Shown here: positions 22,391 to 33,611 of the stretch, piece by piece
Position numbering within the stretch: the stretch's first letter is position 1
How the letters are laid out: the number at the start of each line of letters is the position of its first letter
From: Jaltomata sinuosa
Lineage: Eukaryota > Streptophyta > Magnoliopsida > Solanales > Solanaceae
Assembly: GCA_003996215.1 (NCBI GenBank)
Contig: QJPP01000030.1
Span: 930,001-994,000, forward strand
Reading direction: 5' to 3'
Length of the DNA stretch: 64,000 nucleotides
The notes under the pieces: model-generated
The model's database searches: none
What the model was told of the DNA's origin: nothing
What the model saw: only the letters and a program-made list of their open reading frames with translations
Program-made: the position numbers and the translations under genes

Positions 22391-24326
22391 GACAACTACA
22401 CAACTACCCCTCAAAGGGAGTGGCTTTGCATTTTTATCCCCCATAAGAAGGGTCTTACAAAAATAGTCTTCCTTGTTTTTATGTATAGAACAACTACCTT
22501 TTTGTCCCCCTATACCTCAAATATTTTTAAACAACCCTCAATGCTCATTTGCCTCTCAACTTTTATATTTATTTCTTTTTTTTTTCTTTTTTTATTCTTT
22601 CTTCTACGTTTTTTTCTTTTTTTCTCAATCTTTATTTTTTCCTTTTCTCCTCTCAATTCTATTTTTTTTCTCCTTTTTTTATTTTTTTATTTTTCTCAAC
22701 CTTTATTTTTTCGTTTATTTTTTGTTGTCTTTTTTTTCTTCGTTTTTTCCTTTTTTTCTCAATTTTTATTTTTTTCTCTCAACTTCTACTTTTTTTATTT
22801 TTTCTTTGATTTTTAATTTTTCTTTTCTCATTTTTTTAATCATTTTTGTCGACCTTTATTTTTTTTATGAGATGTTCTATAACTCTTGCTTTAGAGGCAA
22901 AACTTAGCCCAAGGACTTCCAAACAATAAATTACGCCCCATGAGCAAGACTTGACACTAGTACATTGTGTCTTGATTTATGAGATGTTTTATAATACTTG
23001 CCTCAGAGGCAAGACTTAGCCCAAGGACCTCTCAAAAAATACAAGTTACGCTCCATGGGCAAGAGTTCACATTACTTCATTGTGTCTTAATTTATGAGAT
23101 ACTCTATAACTCTTGCCTTAAAGACAAGACTTAACTCAAGGATTTTCAAACAACAAGTTATGTCCCACGAGCAAGACTTGACACTACCTCATTGGGTCTT
23201 GATTTATGAAACATTCTATAACTCTTGCCTTAGAGACAAGACTTAGCCCAAAGACTTTCAAACAACAAGTTATACCCCATGAGCAAGAGTTGACACTACC
23301 ACATTGTGTTTGATTTATGAGATGCTCTATAACGCTTGTCTAAGAGGCAAGACTTAGCCCAAGGACTTCCAAATAACAAGTTACGCCCCATGGGCAAGAG
23401 TTGACATTATCACATTGTGTCTTGATTTATCCGATGCTCTATAACTCTTGCCTTAGAGGCAAGACTTAGCTCAAAGACTTTCAAACAACAAAGACTTGCT
23501 CGTGGGACATAACTTGTTGTTTGAAAATCCTTGAGTTAAGTCTTGCCTCTAAGGCAAGAGTTATAGAGTATCTCATAAATTAAGACACAATGAAGTAATG
23601 TGAACCCTTGCCCATAGAGCGTAACTTGTATTTTTTGAGAGGTCCTTGGGCTAAGTCTTGCCTCCGAGGCAAGTGTTATAAAACATCTCATAAATCAAGA
23701 CACAATGTACTAGTGTCAAGTCTTGCTCATGGGGCGTAATTTGTTGTTTGGAAGTCCTTGGGCTAAGTCTTGCCTCTAAAACAAGAGTTATAGAACATCT
23801 CATTAAAAAAAATAAAGGTCGACAAAAATGATTAAAAAAAAGAAAACAGAAAAATTAAAAATCAAAGAAAAATAAAAAAATAGAAGTTGAGAGAAAAAAA
23901 ATAAAAATTGAGAAAAAAAAGAAAAACGAAGAAAAAAAAGACAAAACAAAAAATAAAGGTGGAGAAAAATAAAAATAAAAATAAAAAAATAAAAAAGTAA
24001 AAGGAGAAAAAAATTAGAATTGAGTGGAGAAAAGGAAAAAATTAAAGATTGAGTAAAAATAAAAAATCGTAGAAGAAAGAATAAAACAGAAAAACAAGAA
24101 AAATAAAGGTTGAGAAAAAAAGAAAAAAGAAAAAAGAAAAAAAGAAAAAAATATAAAAGTGACAAATGAGCATTGAGAGTTGTTTAAAATTATTTGAGGT
24201 ATAGAGAGACAAAAAAGTAGTTGTTCTATACATAAAAATAAAAAAAACTATTTTTGTAAGACCTTTCTTATGGGGGGCAAAAATGCAAAGCGACCTTTGA
24301 GGGGGCACTTGTCCCGTAATTTCCTG
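22391..24326. mobile_element. 1.9-kb foldback (long inverted repeat) element
   Basis: The outer 50 bases on each side are inverted copies (ctttgcatttttatccccc on the left; ggggggcaaaaatgcaaag on the right). Inside follow a pyrimidine tract (22560-22860) and its purine mirror (23810-24165). Then come tandem units of about 112 bp: five and a half in the left arm (from about 22865, 22976, 23090, 23202, 23313 and 23425) and about two and a half in the right arm. Right-arm units are mirrors of left units 3, 2 and 1 in that order, so units 4-6 form the loop. The 11-bp cacgaaactcg flanks both ends (22380-22390 and 24327-24337). No transposase is present. This fits a non-autonomous foldback or Mutator-like element. 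Confidence 0.82.
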
Positions 24327-24499
24327 CACGAAACTCGTTTAGGGCCAAGCCCATCAGCCCATAATCCCATCACCCGGACCTCTTTTCCATGACCGTTAAC
24401 TTTGCGGAATTGCGGTAAAAATAATCTTTTCTTACTACTTCGTTTTTTTATTTTGTTTTTGTTTTTAACTGCTCTCTTTCTCCTGTCTGTATATCTGTC

Positions 24500-25558
24500 T
24501 CTGTTTATTTCTCTCTCTAGGGTTTTAACACCCAGAAGAAGATGAGTTCAATCAAAATTCTCGAATGCTAAACTCGCTGGATTTCAATTCAGATCTTCAA
24601 AATCAGTTTAAATTCACATCTTCGGGACTTGCTATTTTGCTATTTTGGTATGCATTTATTAGTATTGTCCCTATATTCTTTATTCTTGTTGTTTTAATGT
24701 TTCTTACTGTCACTTGAAGCTTCGAATTTTAAAGGTGAGTTTTTTTTTTTTTTTGCTTACGAATTTGGGATTGAGATGTAGTTGATTGATTTTTTGTGGA
24801 TAGTTTGAATCCTTATCACCTATTTTGTGTGTTCCAAAATATCCTTAACACTATGAAGTGAAGTGTCTTGCTTGCTAAGGACAGGTTTACCGTAAGCTTT
24901 CGAGAAAAAGAAATGAGGAATATATTGGTTGTCTAGTCAAGTTGGTGTTTTAAGTGTGTAATATTTTTTTGGAGTTGTTTCTTGTTGATGATTTTTTCTT
25001 TGTTGGGTGGTGGGGTTGGTCCTATGGTCTTCCTAGTTAGAGATTAAGAAAAAAATGTTCCTGTCTAGGTAGTTTTGTAAAATATGATTGTTGACGTTCA
25101 CGCGTTCCTTATCTCTACGTCACTGAAAGCGTATTAGCAGTCTAGATAGTGGTAATAGGCTTTGCTGGGGAAAAAGAAGATAAACTTTCCACTCTTTTAA
25201 ACTGGAGGAGGGAAGTATCCGTTTGAAGTCCAACTCCTCAAATTTGGACGTGTAGTATCAGTGCTGAGATTAGTTTATTACCTTCTCAGTTTTTGCATTG
25301 ACTTATGGTTTCTTCTCTTCCCCTTGTTTGTTTTTCTTCATTTCGGTATATGCGTGCAAGGTCAGAGAAATTTGTTTTTTCCCCCTTTTTCACTGGAATT
25401 ATATTTCTCAAATCTTTGAATTGTTACAGAGTTGCATTTTGTGTTTGAAGGGGCTGCTGTGGATGAGTTAATTTGGTGATCAGCACGTGGGAACTCTTGG
25501 ACCGAGTGGGATCGTGCACTCCAGATTTCTTAATTCTATTGGTAACTAGCTGTTTGAG
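24500..25558 (+). other. 5' leader of the CCCH gene with an intron
   Basis: A pyrimidine-rich start (ctctctctagggttttaaca, near 24515) resembles plant transcript starts. A good donor TTTTG|gtatgc at 24647/24648 and an acceptor ttgttacag|AG at 25429/25430 suggest a 780-bp intron in the 5' UTR. This would place the coding start in the second exon. Confidence 0.45.
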
Positions 25559-28500
25559 ATGTATGGTCAGGGTAACTATACAACTCAGAGTGGCCAAAAT
25601 GCTAATACGTCTAGGCCTCAATTGCAGCAGTGGCCTCCTGCCCCTGCCCCCCCTCCTCCTCCTGCTGCTGCTCAGGCCTCACGTCCACCTATGTTGCCGC
25701 ATGGTCATCCACCAGGACCACCCCAAGTTGGTCAGCATGGCCCTCCTGCATATCAGCATGCCCATTCTAGTCAATTTTATTCACTGCCCCCTCCTCCTCC
25801 TCCCCCATCTGCACAAGTTCATGGAAGCGCCCCAATTCTGCAATCTCACCAAGTCCCTGTGCAGCATTCCCAGTGGAACCCCAGCATGCATCATGTTCCA
25901 CCTTCAATATCCCCGGGTGCTCCTAGAGTTCTTCCACCACCTCCACCACTAGGTCAAATGCCTTATAGAGGTGCAATTCATCAGCCATCATCAGACAATA
26001 TGCAAGTTTTTCTTCATAATCTTCCTCCTCCACCACCACCTAATTTGCAGAATCCTGGTTTTTTCACACCTTCCCCATTTGACCCCTCCACGCATTCGAG
26101 AAACCATGATTCCGATGTACAACCTGCAGTTCCTGGTCCTCGGCCACCTTTGCCACCTTCACCTCCTGGGGATCCACCTCTTCCACCATCTTCACCACCT
26201 CTCATATCTACCACTGCAAATGCTAATGGTGCTAAATATGAGGGGGCGTTTGAGCACGATGGAGGGATTGCTTACAGAGAAGGTTTACCAGTAAATAAGA
26301 ATTTAGCCTCGGATCTTCCATCTTCTCCTTCTAAGCCTGTATCACTAGCATTTCCAGGAGAAGGCTCATCAGTTCAACTTATTAATTCAATAAACTCAGC
26401 TCCGTCTCATTCAGCTGCTGATTCTGATATGGAGATGGAAGGTTTGTGTAATATATTCTGTTTGTATGCATCAAGTGTGGATTTTCTATTTCTTAGTGCT
26501 ATTTTATGCTACTTGTATCCCAATATATGGGTGTAGTTTGGCCCAGTATAAAAAATCATGAGAATAATAACAAATCTGAGTTGTTTAGTATTTGTTGAGG
26601 GAAATGTGTCCACATATTTGTCTTTTCCCTATTGAAGAATAGAAATTGAATAGGCCCTTCCTAGCTTTTTCGGGATACATAAAATGTATTAAAACTTTCT
26701 AAGTGTATAGCATTTCAGGAGAGACCAAACTGACTAACTTTTTGGAGAAGTCAGCATTTTATAGCAAGGATTCTAGCATATGTTTCCTTTGGAAAATGAT
26801 CATTGCTTCTACCTATTATTGGAACTCTTCATTTGGGTAAGGTTTCCTTCAGTCTTATTTTCTTATGTGCTAGTAGATCCCTGAACTACGAGGACCTTTG
26901 CTCATATTTGAAAGACAGATAGTGGACACCAATCAATTGCAATGGGTCAGGATGCAGGGAGAACCAATCAATTGCTATTAGTTGCCTCTAATATCATCTC
27001 CCATGCCTAGTATAACGGTGGATAAGTAGACACGGAGGTTTAAGAGGACTCCTTACTAGAGAGCCACATGCAGCAGCTGAAGGAATCCTAACTGTGGTTC
27101 TGATGTGTATTTAGAAAAAGAAAGAGAAGCGAGATTCGTGCTATTTCAGTTAAAGAATGTGAGGTGATCGAACTACACTTTTGGAGTTGTTGATTGCGTT
27201 ATCAAGTAATTTTATCAAGCTCTATTTCGCACTTGCCACTTTAATATATGCTTGTTTCCTTTGCAACCTGGTCACTGAATCCTTTGAGTTTCTTTATTAC
27301 TTAGAAGCTTCATTTTTCCTGATTGATGAGTGTGGAAGTTTGTAGTCTATGGTTGGAATTCTGAAGCTATCTTGCTTCTCTGTTGGACTTTCAGATGATA
27401 TCACCCAGCTAGATGAAGATCAACAGATCCATCCTTTGGTGGCTGAGAAGCAGTTACAGGATAGCTTAACTGAAGATATACTACATCAAAATTCATCGTA
27501 CTGTGGAGCCTTGGAGCCAGAACAAAGACAAGGTGCAAACTGCTTATGCAAATAGAGGAATTAAACTGAAAATTCTGAGCAAGTGACCCATGTTAAAATA
27601 GCTATAATGTCTATAGTTCAAAATATGTTAGGAAGCTACCACAAATGTGAAATCGCGTTGAGTTGATATGAGATAAAGACACCCTTGAAACATTTAGGGG
27701 TCGTTTAGTAGCTAGTAAAGAGGTAGCTTATCCATGCATTATACAACGTTTGATAGCTAGTTAGGAAGTAAGTTATTCATGTATAAAATTAATACGACGT
27801 TTGGTTTGCAATTTAGAAACCCGCATAACTAATACATGTGTAAGTTATGAGGGAATTGGTGTATTATCTTACGCGAGTAGAAGGTGGAATAGCTAATACC
27901 CGCAAAGCTAATACTAAGTAATACCTGCATAACTAATACCTTGCATAACTAATACTCCACCTGCATAATTTTAATCAGCTACCAATCGACCCCTTAATTG
28001 TTTATAGCTATTTTAACATGAGTTCCGATGTAGTATGTTGGGAAGCTACCGCAAATGTGAAATCGCCTTCAACTGATATGAGATAAAGACACCCCTGAAA
28101 CATTTAATTGTTTATGCTAGTAGCTTTATTTTTTTGATTTGCTTTTGACGACATTTTGATTTGATAGCTGGTCCTAAGTCAAGTAAAGGAGTGAGGTTGC
28201 AGTAGGATGTAGACTAGCTTATAGATAGTTTAATCGTAATGAATCCCCTTAACAATGAGTTAAAATGAACCTAAATAGAGCGTAATGAATACATAGGATT
28301 CATATATCCAACCCATCTAACTTGGATTGAGGGCAGTTCTTGATTGATTGGCTGATTCTTAGATTTTGACTTTGATATTTTAACTTTCTCCAAAAATATA
28401 AAAGAGATTTTGACTTTGATGCAAAGTTGCCTCCTTTGTGTTTATATCTTTATATCCTCTTACATCTTCAGTCTCTGCAGATTCTCCATATCGTGCTCCT

Positions 28501-31500
28501 TCAAGTTTTCAGGAACCATCTTCTGAGGTCAATGGTTTAAACAGGGATAATGAACCCTTCTTGGATGATCATGTGCAGACATCATCTTCCCTAGAGAAAA
28601 AACTGAGCCATCCTAGTGGATCACCCACTGATAAGGAGGTTGATCTTGAAAATGTTCAGAGTCAGCTCATGGAAGCTGCCAGCCCTTTTAGGCTAATCCA
28701 AGGCTATGCTTCGGACGACAGTTTAGACAATGCTAGTGAGAATTGTCTTGAAAATCTTGGCCATTTGACAGTTCCTCCACCCAGTGAAGTTGTTACGCTA
28801 ACTGCCAAGACTGATACTGGGAAATCACCAATATCTTCAGTTAAACCTTCAAATTCTGTTGCCAGGGATGACAAAGAATCTTCTGGTGCTTTAAATTTTG
28901 AGGATTCCATTGATCATAGTAATGGAAATAAATTATCCTTGAAGAGTGATACTGCTCCTGAAGGAATTCATTTGGAAAATGTTTTGGGCGTTAATGATAA
29001 TGACAGTTTTGATTTGCTTAGGAAAGATGCCAAGGATAAATCTCCTACACGGAAGGTTGATGAGTTTGGGAGATTGGTTAGGGAGGGGGTCAGTGACAGT
29101 GATTCTGATGATTCACGAAGGTATAAGCGGAGACATGGAAAAAGAGGAAGAAGCCGGAGCAGAAGCCGCTCTCCATATGATAGGAGAAGGAGGAAGAGTC
29201 CACGGAAGAGAAAGGACAGGCGGGATCGATCTCGGAGGTACTCATTTTAATTTTCTTTTGCTATGTATCTGGCCGAAATTCTCTTCTGTTGATTTGATTT
29301 CTACTGTAGTTATGGACGATCTTAAAATTGTCAATGCTTGAACTTTACAGCATCTCTCCAAAGAGATACAGAAGTAGAAGCAAGTCACCTTCTAGGCATG
29401 GGTCAACTACTGGTGGTGACAAAATAAGAAGGGACCGAGGTTATCCTCAACAATGTTTTAACTTCCTTCGAGGCAACTGTTACCATGGAGCATCGTGTCG
29501 ATATTTTCATGCTGAGCCTGATAAGAGTGGTAGATCAAGATCTTACAGGAACAAACATCAGCACCGAGATCTTCCGCTTATTTCAAAGGATTCTGATATG
29601 CACGATTCAAAGGACTTTCATACACATGAAAAGATTGGGACTACACTCGAGAAATCGGTCCACAATCATGATAGATCCAAAAGCCACCAGGATATTCCTG
29701 ATATGGAAATGAAAGAACCTGAACCTACTTCTCAGCTTTATGGAAAAGAGAATCAAATGGGACCTGCTGATAGTCCAGCAATTGTTGCTGAAGTGGAGAA
29801 GCTTCCTGGTGATGCTGCTGGGGGCATGCCTTCCTCAGTTGGAACTATGGGGATTCATCAGTCTGAAGATCATGTCTCTGATCAGATGCTCCTAAATGCA
29901 GATGAGAAGCCTAAAGAGAAATGTGATTCGTCTGTTTTGGAGTTATCATCTGTCCAGACATCATTCATGGTCCCACCAGTCCAGCTTCCTCAATTTGTGT
30001 CTGCTAAGGAGTCCCGCCCATCAGATGTGCTCCAGACAACACCCTTATCAGCTTCCTTTCCTTCACTTCCACATGCTTCCAGTAATGCATTTGCTCAGCC
30101 GATGCCCAGAGTTCACAACTTGCCCCCACCTTTTAATTCTACATATCTTGAAAGTGCTCCTCCATATCAAGCTCCATTTCCTCATCAACCGTCTCCATTT
30201 GCTGTACCTCTGAGTTCCTCTTGGAATTCTCTTCCACCACGTCCAGCACAGTCACAGGCACCACACACTCAATTTGTGAACGACTCCTCTGGCAATGCAG
30301 CTGGTGGACAACATAGTGTTCCTCGGCTACATTTTCAACCAAATTTAGTAGTTCCAAGGAATGACTTCTATCCAAGAACATCACCTGATATTCCTCAAGT
30401 TGGTGAACATCATGCCTATGTGCGGACTCAACCTATCTATTCTAGGGGATCACCGAATAGACCACCAGCTTTCCTCGGTGAATCTTTGGCTCTTGGTGAA
30501 CTTCCTGGTCCATCTTCTAAGAGTTACCCTTACATGCAACAGCCACATTCTGGTCCTCATACCGCTGGTATTTCTCGACATCTTGTTGAGCCTGGAGTTA
30601 GTTCCTCTTTGTCAAGGTACACATCTGATTTGTTAGACCAGAGTCAAGCGCCTCGGTTGCCTGATTTTGGTGGATCCAGATTTTCAAGTCATTTCAACCC
30701 TTATGCATCTACATTTGACCAGCCACTAACAACAAAATTCAGTTCGGATCCTTTAATACATGGAAGAGATATGCTCCCTAGTAGTAAATACAGTGCATTT
30801 AGTTTGAGCAATATGCCAATTGATGGCCATCCTGCAGAAAGTCTTGGGTCACGAAATATTACCCCACCATCTGCACGTACAGCTGAAGGAATGTTCCCCC
30901 AGCCAGGTGGTAACCAGTATGATCCACTTTATGACAGCATAGAGCCATCTAATAACTTACTTAAGAAGTCTGATCCTGGTCAAAAGCATGAAGTAACTGA
31001 TGACTCGGGCGTTATGTTAAGGCTCAGTGGATCCAATGAACCACTGGATGTGGAAGTAAACAAGAGGCAGAAAGGAGATGGAGCTATTGCATTCACCGCA
31101 TCCGCAGAAAATGATGAATTTGGTGAGACAGCTGAGGCAGAGGTGGGTGCTGTTGAGAATGGAAGTCCAAGTGATTCCAGTGATGAGGAAGATGTTCCTA
31201 CAGGAGAGATAGAGATTGAACAGGCGAAGCCATCAGGGGAGAAAAAGAAAAGTAAGGATTCCAGATCTATGAAGCTTTTCAAGAGTTCAGTTGCTAATTT
31301 TGTGAAGGAGATGTTAAAACCATCATGGCGCCAAGGTAACATGAGCAAGGAGGTTTTCAAGACAATAGTCAAGAAAACTGTAGACAAGGTCTCTGGAGCT
31401 ATGAAAAGTCACCAAATACCCAAGTCTAAGGCAAAAATAGACCATTACATTGACTCATCACAGAGGAAATTAACTAAATTAGTCATGGTATGACCTCTTC

Positions 31501-33611
31501 TTATCTATGCTGTTTCACAAAAACCCTTTTACGTGATCTACTGGTGATGTTTTTTTATTGTTAGATCTACTGGCGATGTTTTTTTATCGTTGTCTACTGG
31601 CGATTCAAGTTTACATCTTGTAAACATTTTTAGCTTAATTAAACTTGTCATGGTAACCTGCCCGCTCCAACCAAGTTTAAAAGGGTTGGGTTATGATCTG
31701 TTGATTGACTTGACCAACGGGTTGAATCCAAAATGACCCATCAAATGAATGAGTCAAAACGGTTCAACCCTAACCAAAACATACATAGTTATTTGGAGAT
31801 TGGAATAATGTACATTTGGAAGAACTTAAGCTAATAACTTTTTTCAGAAAAATGCTTTAGCTTTCGCATTATATTCAAGAAGTGTTAAAAGAAGAGGGAA
31901 TCTTGGGTGTATTAGGTTATATCACTCATATTGACCCATCTTGATCCAGCCCATTTACACCCTAAAAGACCTTGTGCAGATTGGGTTATGACCTGATTAT
32001 TAGGTTGATCTGCTTTAAACCAACGCGCCCATTTGCCACCTATCTATGACCTCTTATGTGATCTGATTATTAGTATGACCTCTTCTTATATATACTGTTA
32101 CACAACAACCCTCTTATGTGATCTACTGGTGGTGTTTAAGTTTTGTTTATTAGGACTGAGTTAAGTTTATGCCTACTGAACCTTTTTAGCTTGTCTATCA
32201 TTAATCTGGATTATTGAGTTTTTTTTTGTTTTTTTTGAGAAGGTAACATTTGTGTATATTCAATCTGGATTATTGAGTTTACGCTAACGTGAATGTGCTG
32301 GGCATACTTTGCAATATCTGTAAGTAGGTGAGTGGGGGTTGTTGTGAATGATTAATTAGTAGTAAGGCATCCTAAAGAGAAACAGGTGTAAAACATTAGG
32401 AACAAATATTATCCTTATCTAATCACTCAGATCAACATACTTCTCCAAAGCCACTCCTCTGACCAACCAGTGGTTCTTCTGCTTCCTCCTTTGAGCACCT
32501 ACTTGCGGTGGTTGCATGTTTGTTTCTCAGTCTTATGACACCTAAAATAGATCACTTGCTGGGTTGTTGTGAATGATTAATTAGTAGTAAAGCATCCTAA
32601 AGCGAAACAGGGGTAAAACATTAGAACAAATGTGATCCTTATCTAATCACTCAGATCAGCATTAATTCTCCAAAGCCACTCCTCTGACCAACCAGTTCTT
32701 TTGCTTCCTCCTTTGGGTAACACCTATTTGCGGTGGTTGCATGTTTGTTCTCAGTTTTAGATACCTAAAGTAGATCACTTGCTGTTGTCTTGGCTTATAT
32801 CGCAGTCTACCAGTGTTTCTAAATGATGATTCCTGAAATACTAATTAAGTAGGCGTTTGGACAAAAGAATGTGAGATTTGAAAAAAAGTAGGATTTGAAG
32901 TTAAGTTGAAAAAGTGTATTTGAAAATTGAAGTTGTGTTTGGACATTCATTTAACTTGAAAAGAAGTTGAAATTTTGTGTGGAAAAGATTTTTCACTTGA
33001 AAAACAGGTCAAAACACTTCTTCAAAAAGTCAGCTTTAATTTTTTTTTCAAAAAATCAGTCTCGTGTATAATTAAATGCTGCTTTCAAAAAAAGGAAAAA
33101 AATTTCCATGGACAAACGGCTCCTTAATAACCTTGTCATGCTGGATGGGGTCAGAGATGAGGTAGCTGATCCTATGGTAAGTTGTTTAAGTATGGCAAGT
33201 GAATCATCCATCGATTGCATTTTCATTAGTTGCTATTCTTTTTATGTTTATCTATCACTATATTGTTCAACATTTATCTAGGGACTACATGATATCCCTT
33301 TATTCAAGAGTTACCTATGAATGGATTCTGAAATCCCATTGTAAAGAGTTGAATATGCGGTAAAACTGTAGGTATGCAGGTTAGCTCAGTTGTGGCCTTG
33401 TTTGTTTTGAGACTTCTAATCTTTTCATCAGACATCTCCAACATCATTTGCCCCATGTTCTGAAGCTTACAATTCTCATAATCTAGAAACCTAAGTGTGT
33501 AACCTTGGTTGTGTAGGATGCTCTGATTAGAAGACATTATGGCATATTCAATACCATGTAACTAACAGTTTTATTTTCCAGGGTTATGTTGATAAATACG
33601 TCAAGGCATAA
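25559..33611 (+). CDS. CCCH zinc-finger protein with proline-rich and RS regions
   Basis: Five exons join in phase: 25559-26441, 27395-27532, 28472 (or 28481)-29237, 29351-31487 and 33582-33611. They give about 1317 (or 1314) residues. The N-terminal about 230 residues are rich in Pro, Gln and His with PPPPP runs. Residues about 560-615 are an Arg/Ser region (RSRSRSRSP, RYRSRSKSPSR) like that of splicing factors. A CCCH finger follows at about 631-649 (C-x7-C-x5-C-x3-H, CFNFLRGNC). The C-terminus (FVKEMLKPSWRQGNMSKEVF through YVDKYVKA) resembles the end of plant CCCH proteins of the AtC3H38 kind (from memory). A nuclear RNA-processing role is inferred from the RS and CCCH parts. The last exon holds only nine codons plus the stop after a 2.1-kb intron. 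Exon 3 has two in-frame acceptors 9 nt apart. Confidence 0.85.
27697..27993. mobile_element. Tourist-like MITE in CCCH intron 2
   Basis: Perfect 7-bp termini ggggtcg and cgacccc with TTA on both sides (27694-27696 and 27994-27996) mark a PIF/Harbinger-type MITE. The inside is rich in cataactaatac words. Confidence 0.82.
32337..32790. repeat. Tandem duplication, about 227-bp unit, CCCH intron 4
   Basis: Unit 32337-32563 and unit 32564-32790 share gttgttgtgaatgattaatt, ctccaaagccactcctctga and gcggtggttgcatgtttgtt in the same order, with scattered small indels. Confidence 0.85.
32853..33124. mobile_element. MITE-like element in CCCH intron 4
   Basis: Left end ggcgtttggaca and right end ggacaaacggctcc are inverted. 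The inside has repeated ttgaaaa and aagttgaa words. A related left end appears at 34118. Confidence 0.5.

Larger units (their letters stand above)
16242..24499. other. Gene-free region upstream of the MADS gene and CCCH gene
   Basis: About 8.2 kb with no supported coding region. It includes the MADS promoter and leader (from 16242 rightward; a (TAA)n run at 16255-16271 lies in the probable leader), a higher-order MITE array (16669-17620), small tandem repeats, a third CACTA-type MITE, a Tourist-like MITE and the foldback element. The long open frames at 22473-22907 and 23803-24329 come from its pyrimidine and purine tracts. Confidence 0.6.

Noticed and set aside
22473..22907. Open frames of 86-144 codons rich in Phe, Ser and Leu, looking like a membrane protein
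   Set aside because: They are produced by a low-complexity T/C tract in the arm of the foldback element; three overlapping frames are open at once and the mirror arm gives the same on the other strand.
23803..24329. Minus-strand open frames with Phe-rich sequence
   Set aside because: Mirror image of the same pyrimidine tract; not a gene.
25971..26294. Alternate-frame and antisense open frames over the proline-rich CCCH exon
   Set aside because: GC-rich proline codons keep other frames open; only the frame that joins the later RS and CCCH exons is supported.
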